Assembly: GCA_009733575.1 (NCBI GenBank)
Contig: ML769432.1
Span: 124,001-188,000 of the forward strand
From: Gymnopus androsaceus JB14
Taxonomy: Eukaryota; Basidiomycota; Agaricomycetes; Agaricales; Omphalotaceae
Direction: 5' to 3'
DNA: 64,000 nt
The stretch's first letter is position 1; each line of letters begins with the position of its first letter. Positions 56,893 to 64,000 of this stretch are shown piece by piece. The position numbers and the translations under genes were made by a program. The notes under the pieces were generated by a model. The model worked only from the letters and a program-made list of their open reading frames with translations, was not told where the DNA came from and searched no databases.

Positions 56893-59887
56893 TTATAACT
56901 GATCGATAAACTGCTTCAAGGCATGCGGATCTTCAACAATGTCCAAGCCTCCCAATTCGCCTATACCACTACTGCTAGCTTCGGTCTGCATCATACCAGG
57001 ATCACTTGGAAAGTAATTTCCCAGGTGGTTCATGTTCATGAAATCATCAGCATAGTCGGTATACTCCATTGAACTAAACGGAGGTATAGCCGGAGTATGC
57101 GACATGGCTTCACCTCCGATCATGGCAAGAAAGCCTGTGGTCTCCATGGAGGAGAGGGCTGAATGAGGTGCAGCGAAACCTTGTAAAATGAACGACTCGG
57201 TGGAAGGTAAGCTGGAGGGAATCGATGGAAGATCCGATTGCAGCATCCTCAAGAAATCAGGACTTGAAAGACTAGTTTCAGTCTGCGATATGCTGGAGGA
57301 AAACGAGTCCGGGAAAGACGCCGCGTAAGAGGACGACGGCTGTACGTTTGGCTGATTGGAGAAGAAAGAATCTGTGTCCGAGTATGTACCCATAGACGAC
57401 GTGCTTGTATCAAAACCAGTATTCGTCGCAGCTGATGAGATCCTGAAGAGCTCGAGGCAGGAACAAACTCAAACTCGTCCATTGCATCTCCAACCATGGG
57501 ATCTGAGGACGAGGACGCTGCGGTGCCTCTACCAGATTTCTTCCCACTTGCATCCTTCATCGCCCTTCTCTCTAGAACAGGCTTCAACTGCACCGTCATT
57601 AAACCTTTCAAAATATCAGCAATATCCGAAGCGCATTTCCAGCTTCTCCCAATTTCCGTCAGGTACTGGACGCATAACTCTGCTCGAGCAATATACGTCT
57701 CCAGTTCCTTCTTGGCCACACGGAGTCCCGTTGTCGCCTGAACAGCGAGGAGCACATACACGGTTCCGGCGGCGAAAACGATCTGAACGGGGGTGACGGG
57801 GACGTATCGAAGGGTGTAGAGCGTACGATAGATCCCGAGGAGATCCATGATGTTGTCAGCGGCACGCTTGCAGAGCTAAAAGTAAAAATGAACAAAGCAA
57901 TGAATGGACAGGGACGACTGATCATACCTTGACATGATCAATATCCCTCGAAGCTGCATCTTGAGCGACACGTTTTTTACGATGAAAAAAGGGTCGGTGC
58001 AGGAGGATAAAGGTCCACCAAAAGGATAAGTGTAGTACGATTTTGTGCGGGGTTGCTGTATGCTTGTTTGCCAGCTTCATATCGATCGCAGTCAGGTAGC
58101 TGTCCTTTCCAAGCATGCAACTGGAGACTAGGTAGAAATCATAAGAGTTTTTTGCGTTTGCGAATCAGTCGGAAGACATACTCAATACTGCTTATCTGCT
58201 CGTCCTTTACCTCGCGACGATTACTTGAGACATGGAGCAAGTTTCTGATTGCAAAACTCATTAGCGAAAGTGAGCAGAAATTATTAACGGTAAACAGCTC
58301 ACTCACATCACACTCATGACTCTTCTCGCAATGTTCATCAACTCGCAGGTCGCCGCAAATGTAGTTGAGAGATAATTAGGTTGAGGAGCTATATTGGCAG
58401 AAGGGTGGAACCAATCGATTTGATCATACTCTGCGTCGACATAGGGTACAGGTATGGAATTCGTGTCGGATATTGAGACGGTAAAGTCTCGACCAACATA
58501 AAGACACCAACACATCTCCTGCGTAAAGTTTGTCCAGTAAGCCCAGTAACGGTCATACATATCATGCGTGGTGATGAGACCTGATTTAACCCAGGCGCTG
58601 CAGTCAACGCTGAGACCCAAAGCCTGACTGACTCGACTACTGATTCCAAAATACACATATCCCAGACCCTGCTCCCCAGAAGAGGAATGGAAGCTGCCTA
58701 GTATCGAGAGCGCATGCACAACGCTGACGTTCGGCCGCTGAACTTCAGATTCCATCAAACGCTTCGCTTCATCCGCAAAGTACTTTCTAGCTTTGTAGTC
58801 CCTGATTAAAGGATCATCTGAAAATCCGGTAGCGACAGCTAGGAGAGCGTTGTGTAGCATCGGAGAATAATGTGATGTTTTTGGAGGGGTCTGACAACGC
58901 GGTATGTTAAGGAAGCGATACATGTCGCGAAGAAACAGAACAGGTACAATCCGCATGCACCAGGAAGTGAAAAACTTGAACAAAAGATCGAGAACCCTAA
59001 ACGCCATCTCAGAGATGTTTATTCGAAACGTCTATGCCAAATACTCACCTATCATGTTCCTTTCGGTCCAAGGGGACTTGTGAAGGTAGATAACGCGACC
59101 AGTCAAAATCAGGGTTGTAATGGGTTTGGTCCGCACCCTCGACCATGAGCATGTAACGTGCACTGAGGTCTATCTCCACATCGGGGATGATAGAAACATG
59201 TTTAGGCAAAGTCTTTGCGAAACGGAAAGGCGCAGCATTCCCATAAAACACAAGATCTCCATCATCCAACTAATCAATACAAGATAAGTCAAACACCAGA
59301 AAGCTTTCAAGTTTACTACTCACTGTTAGATTCTCCGCAGAAACGCATATCTCTGCTGCTGCTACATCATCTCCATCTAAACCCAGATCACCCTCGCCTT
59401 GGATTTCGATCCTTTCCTCTCCGCAATCATTTGGTCGGAACTGGAGGTAAGACTGTCCATCGTGAAAAGTACCGCCATGTTCTCTTTGGCATTTCTCGAG
59501 CATAGATTCGAGGATTGTAGCATAACGTTCCAAGGCATCAGCACGTTTGCGCATGGCTTCGAAATGAGCTTCTGGTGCGAGGCTTTCGAGCACTTTCCCC
59601 TGTCCAAGCGCACTATAGAGTTCAATGAGTATGGTACATACATGTGCGATAATGAAGGATAAAGGTAAAATATACCTCAGAGCTACGTCCAGAGGCATCG
59701 CAAGATCCACAGACGGGTCTGGTCTCGTCGCATTTGATCTTCCTGAGATTGAGTTAGCAAGAAGGAAGGCCAACAGCTAATTAATAGCGCACTTTCTCTT
59801 GCAAACATTACAAGCTCGCGAAGCGTATGTTCCCTTTCCTCTTGCTGCGTTGGATGTGCTTTGCTTGACGGGTTGTGATTTAGTCAT
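56893..59887 (-). CDS. Zn(II)2Cys6 fungal-specific transcription factor
   Basis: Start ATG at 59885-59887. The first intron splits the zinc cluster: ACNVCKRK joins KIKCDETRPVCGSCDASG and the sixth Cys opens the next exon (CAWTG), giving the six-cysteine binuclear cluster. A linker coiled coil follows (EAMRKRADALERYATILESMLEKC). The middle-homology/fungal_trans domain is clear: LRDMYRFLNIP, MLHNALLAVATGFSDDPLIRDYKARKYF, VVHALSILGSFHSSSGEQGLGYVYFG, ALGLSVDCS, CWCLYVGRDF, then TPHKIVLHLSFWWTFILLHRPFFHRKKR. The Ser/Asn-rich activation-type tail ends HALKQFIDQL. The type resembles NirA/XlnR-like regulators, target unknown. The frame slips by one base near 59590, 58095 and 57440, each within otherwise conserved text. 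Confidence 0.8.
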
Positions 59888-60385
59888 TGCTCAGAGGAAC
59901 ATGGAGTGACTCGACTCGGTCTCGGAGCTTTGCTTATTTATTATCCATTTGTTGATGGAGGGCTAGGCTGATGGCGGTCTAGGACAAGCGAAGGATTGAC
60001 TTAAGCTTGGCATTAATTTAGGGCATGCGCTCCTCGACACTCGGAGTCGTCAAAGCTGTAGCCTTCGCTCAGCAATGCCGATCTAGCAGCTCAGAGCTGT
60101 TTCCGCACTGGCGTAGTAGATCTTGTCAGTAAAACTCGATCGCGTTAAATGCCAATGTATTGGAACGGTAAGTCTAAGAATGCCTAAAATGAATGAATGG
60201 AATGAATACAATCCTCGGAAACATGAAGGAAGGAGTCTTTGGTACGAAGGCGAGGAGGTATAATATTAAGACCCTCGAGGGAGAAAAAGGGCCAACTAAG
60301 TAAAGGAATGTAATAACGTGCATGATGAGGCATGAATGAGCAAAAAAAAAAAACAAATCCGAATGGAGAAGCAATAATGATAGAT

Positions 60386-62198
60386 TTATCGCGTTGGTAC
60401 CCATATCTTCACCGACTGGATTGAACAAGAATGGTGATGAGAACTCTTGTAGATATCGAAGAATGAAGACGAACGAACCTGGTCACTTCCAGTGGTAGCA
60501 ATGACATTAACAAGACGAGGTCCAGCATTCGGATCTGTCTTATCAGCAGCTTGAGCGGTACCAACAATCTGCCTCCCCCAAGACATCGATGTGACAAATT
60601 GTACATGAGCCTCAATCTTGCGGGTGCAACGCCCAGTCTTCAAGTCCCAGATACGGATGGTATGATCATCCGCTGCAGTAAGCATGTATAGGCCGTTTGG
60701 ATGGAACACAATTGCGTGTACCCAGTCGTCGTGACCATGCTGCAAGTAAGGTTAGCGATCAAGATAGGATGGGTAAGAGCAGGTAACGCACTAGAGTGTG
60801 GAGGCATTGTCCGCTATTGACGTCCCAGATCCTCACGGTCTTGTCTCTAGAGGCGGTAACAGCAAAGGTGGCTCCTAGATTAGTTGATGCTTGTGCACCT
60901 TGAGGAGCCTAGAATCCAGTGAGTCGTACAGAGGACATTGAAAGGGGAGTTGTGCACACTTTGACAGCTACCAGTTCGCGTATAGCGGCTACGGCGTGAG
61001 GCGGGCAGAATTCGGCAGTTTCTACATCATTATCATGTCCTCTGAATTCTGCTTTCACGTCGCCCGACGATATCTCGACGATTTTCGAGGTCTAGAATCG
61101 AAGGAATTATTTAAGAATCGAAAAGGGCGTGTGTGATGAACGTACATGGTCTCCAGCAGCAGTGATGACGAGCCTTCCGTCTTCCGAGGGTACAGCACAC
61201 CGTATCCAAGCATCGTGAGGAGTGATGACTTTGATGCAGTGACTGTCGAAGAGATAAGGAGAAGGAACGAGAATGTCGAAAAGTAGAAATGCTCACGTAG
61301 ACGCGATATCCCATATCCTTAGAGAATGATCACGACTTGAGCTGATGATTTTGTCGTCACCAGGTAGGAATCGAGCTGAAGAGATGGAATGCTCATGCCC
61401 TCGCAATGTTGCAAAGTTTTGATAGTCGTTCTCCACGTTCCATAGCTTGATGAATAAATCATAGCCGCATGTTACTACAGCGGATGGTGATTAGATTGGC
61501 TGGTCAAGTCGCTGTAATGCTCAGCGCACCAAGTGTAGTTCCCGTAGAGTTGAACTGACAATCTGAAACTCTCTTTGTGTGACTCTTCAAAGTACGCTCA
61601 AGTTCACCCGAGTCCCAGTCCCAGACTTTGACAGTAAAGTCGTCGCTGGCGGTAGCAACGACAGAGTATATGGGATGAAAGGCAGCGGCATTGACCTGGC
61701 CGCGATGGCCTGTTAGAGTGTGTTTAGTAGAGCCAGCGGTAGGTAGCCAATCGGCATTGGACTGTTTTCCAGTCCCATTTGGTAGGACCATATGCGTGTT
61801 GTCTTCTAAAGCTTGAGCAAGGCGGGCTTCTAATTCCATTATCTGAGGGAAAATTAGCTGGAGATGGAGGCAAAGTATGGATATATGTCGCACCTTCTTC
61901 TGCATCCTGATCACGCTCGTCCACTTCTTGGCCAGCAGCCCGCTCGTTTTAGCAGTTGGATCAGGTTGGAATTCGGCATGCTGCGTTTAGATATGAGTAG
62001 GATTCGTGCTTGAAATATGCTTTTATTTACGCTGGGTGCTAATTCCTCCTTGAATTGTTCGAATGTTTTGCTGAAACCATTATTGTGGAGATAATCCAGG
62101 ATCGCCTTGTGCCTCTAGATAAGTTAGATTATGCCAATATTGTAGAAGAAGGAGATTTACAGATCATCCTGCTGCCTCTCTGAGAGGATTGAAGCCAT
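60386..62198 (-). CDS. PAC1: LIS1/PAC1/NudF nuclear distribution protein
   Basis: WD40 regulator of cytoplasmic dynein needed for nuclear migration. Start ATG at 62196-62198: MASILSERQQDDLHKAILDYLHNNGFSKTF is the LisH dimerisation motif, split by a short first exon. A coiled coil (MELEARLAQALED) is followed by WLPTAGSTKHTLTGHRGQVNAAAFHP, which opens the seven-blade propeller. Later blades include KLWNVENDYQNFATLRGHEHSISSARFLPG, SSSRDHSLRIWD, TASRDKTVRIWDVNSGQCLHTL, GHDDWVHAIVFHPNG, SAADDHTIRIWDLKTGRC-like text and the final GSDQ-SVKIWVPTR with stop TAA 60386-60388. Exons join in phase throughout. No anomalies. Confidence 0.93.
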
Positions 62199-62311
62199 GA
62201 TCAGAAGAAATAAGCAAGTCGTTGTGAAGGCATTCAATTCAAATTTTTCAAACTCCCACATCTCCCACACAACGAATATTTCAAAAATTTGCAAACATAA
62301 CACTATATGTA

Positions 62312-62879
62312 CTACAGTTTGGGATTATACTGTAGAGTCCTCCTGCACGCGTATTCTATGCTAACCTAAGATACACCGAATCAAATAGCCTAACCAGAAC
62401 CGTTTGAATAACAGTATGAACCTCAAAAGATTCGAAACTTACCTTGGGAGCGACAGCCGCGATTTTCCCCAGCCTTTCAACTTCAAGTCTGCACTCACGA
62501 CCCCACCTATACGTGTTCCCAAAAGTTCACGCTTGTTATTGAGCAATACCGCAGCATTGTCGTCAAAGCGAATGAACCGGCCATCTGGTCTTCTAACGGG
62601 TTTTTTGGTGCGCACAATAACTGCACGTCGAACGTCTCCTCTGCGAACCTTGACGGCAGTCAAAGAGGCCTGTGCAGCGGCAGAAATGGGACGCGCATTC
62701 TTGACGACACAGACGATTTCGTCGCCTACAGAACCCCAGCCATTGTTGACCTTGTTCTTGAGAACGTTGACACATTCAACGACGAGTGCGCCAGAATTAT
62801 CTATGACCTATTTTATAGATTAGTACAGAAAATAAAGAGAAATAATCCTTACATTAAGAGTGCTTTTGAGACCAATCAT
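62312..62879 (-). CDS. Mitochondrial ribosomal protein uL14m
   Basis: Large-subunit protein of the mitochondrial ribosome. Exon 1 (from ATG 62877-62879) encodes MIGLKSTLN and joins [18 protein letters not shown], then [54 protein letters not shown] and LGTRIGGVV. These are the uL14 signature (DNSGA, GD.I..VVK, VRR.D.R..A..VR, G..I.FD.NA.VL). Near 62470 a one-base slip at GGGGAAAA separates GWGK from the expected KIAAVAPK, after which a GTAAGT donor follows. The stop is uncertain: either immediately (SRLSLPR) or after a last small exon ending near 62312. Confidence 0.85.
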
Positions 62880-62989
62880 CGGTAAGTGCAAGACAGACTT
62901 TGGCGGCTGGCCGGAATCTTCAAATCCGGTCTCCATTTAGCGCCCATCTAATATCTCTCTTTTCCTTATCACTGTCATCGACGTCCAAT

Positions 62990-64000
62990 ATGGTTGCATC
63001 TCGTCGCGGAAGCGGCAGCATCACTCTGCCCAGTGGCCAAACCATGGCCTTCCACACCAGAACGCATCAGGAGGAAGATCTTCCCCATGCAACCAAGAAG
63101 TAATCGCTGTCTCCCAAGTCGAATAACTTGCTGGTATTCATCTAGATTGCTTTCAGGACAATGGCAGACCATCTGCGCAAATATGAGAGCTTGTTGGTTC
63201 TATTTCTTTGGCTTCACATTTTCCTGGATGCTCACCCATTTCAAGATTCACCCTAACGCCTCAGAGGATGCGAATGATTGTCGAAGCGTTCAAAGATACC
63301 TTGGAACTTGGACTACAAAAGCACAAGCAGATTGTCGTGAGTATTGATCTTCTGCACCTATTCATGTAGCCTGAGCCGTTTGACTCGTAGCCTATGATTC
63401 CTACGTTCGTATTCGGCTGGCCTTCTGGCAAAGAATCCGGCGATTTTCTGGCATTGGACCTCGGTTCGTTCACGCTCATGCTACAGCGATTACAAGAAAT
63501 CTCAATCAACATTTAACAGGCGGTACAAACCTACGAGTTTGTCTCGTCACTCTCCAAGGCGATGGCAAATTCGAAATCACTCAAACAAAGTACCGACTTA
63601 CTGAGGAGCAAAAGCAAGACGAGGGCCAGAAGCTTTTCGATTTCTGTGCAGAGTGTCTCAAGACGTTCGTCGAGACCAACTTTACCGGTGATGATGGAAA
63701 ATCCCTGCTCAAACCGGGCGAGATGTTACCTTTGGGATTTACGGTACGTCACACTTATGACATTCCAATAGCATCAACATCAATGTTCGCATTCTAGTTC
63801 TCCTACCCGTGCACTCAAGAACGAATCGATCATGGTGTACTTATTCGTTGGACCAAAGGCTTTGGAGCCTTGAACACTGGAAGGCCAGGATGTTGCAGCG
63901 ATGTTTCGTCAATCCATCGAGAAATATGTCAGTGATTGCCCTACATTCTCCTTATACTGCTAACAGCATTCATGTACGTAGAACATCCCTGTGGTAATGA
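62990..64000 (+). CDS. Hexokinase (5' part; continues beyond the window)
   Basis: Phosphorylates glucose at the entry to glycolysis. Exons 62990-63099, 63157-63192, 63246-63336, 63391-63463, 63520-63743, 63799-63927 and the start of the next at 63982. The protein opens MVASRRGSGSITLPSGQTMA, then MADHLRKYESLFTLTPQRMRM, VFGWPSGKESGDFLALDLGGTNLRVCLVTL (phosphate-1/ATP site), LFDFCAECLKTFVE, PLGFTFSYPC and RWTKGFGA. An alternative start is the ATG in exon 2 (MADHL). A one-base slip near 63882 interrupts the passage to EGQDVAAMFRQSIEKY. The upstream region is shared head-to-head with uL14m (about 110 bp between start codons). Confidence 0.9.

Overview
The window is nuclear DNA of a mushroom-forming basidiomycete (Agaricomycetes). 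This rests on many spliceosomal introns of about 45-60 nt, several members of families expanded in agarics (F-box proteins, DUF6534-type membrane proteins, HGDL-type SRPK-like kinases, a GS...DLDL nucleotidyltransferase-fold protein, MLKL-N-like helical domains), and fungal housekeeping genes (cdc20, ERG24, MIC10, LIS1/PAC1, mitochondrial uL14, hexokinase). No prokaryotic, CRISPR or tRNA feature was found. Exons were assembled by hand from splice signals, reading phase and remembered family motifs.

Layout. 1-8,700: tandem array of MFS transporter genes on the minus strand (A cut by the window edge, B, a deleted remnant, C). 9,100-13,400: a decayed copy of the cdc20 5' end, a nucleotidyltransferase-fold gene (minus), and cdc20 (plus). 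13,700-20,000: a tandem family of Ser/Pro-rich unknown proteins (P1, P2, perhaps a third remnant). 20,600-22,100: ERG24. 23,500-26,200: an N-lobe-less SRPK-like kinase and a PL14-type polysaccharide lyase. 26,300-27,700: a decayed PalA/Rim20 (BRO1) copy. 28,700-30,300: an intact F-box gene. 31,200-33,400: a nine-exon gene joining an MLKL-N-like helical region to two C2H2-type zinc fingers. 33,816-39,862: a hAT-like non-autonomous element split by a young Ty1/copia retrotransposon; both target duplications are visible. 40,800-47,800: a large inverted duplication with a broken F-box gene in each arm, flanking MIC10, a 67-residue membrane protein gene and a third broken F-box gene. 48,000-56,400: an unknown gene, a DUF6534-like membrane protein, a gene-poor stretch, a single-TM protein and a multi-pass membrane protein. 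56,900-64,000: Zn2Cys6 transcription factor, LIS1/PAC1, mitochondrial uL14, hexokinase (3' end outside the window).

The housekeeping genes belong to unrelated pathways (anaphase promotion, ergosterol synthesis, mitochondrial cristae, dynein regulation, mitochondrial translation, glycolysis) and form no cluster. A recurring caution: several conserved genes (cdc20, MIC10, uL14m, hexokinase, the transcription factor) each carry apparent single-base frame slips, which suggests residual assembly indels, so every 'pseudogene' call resting on one slip should be read with care.
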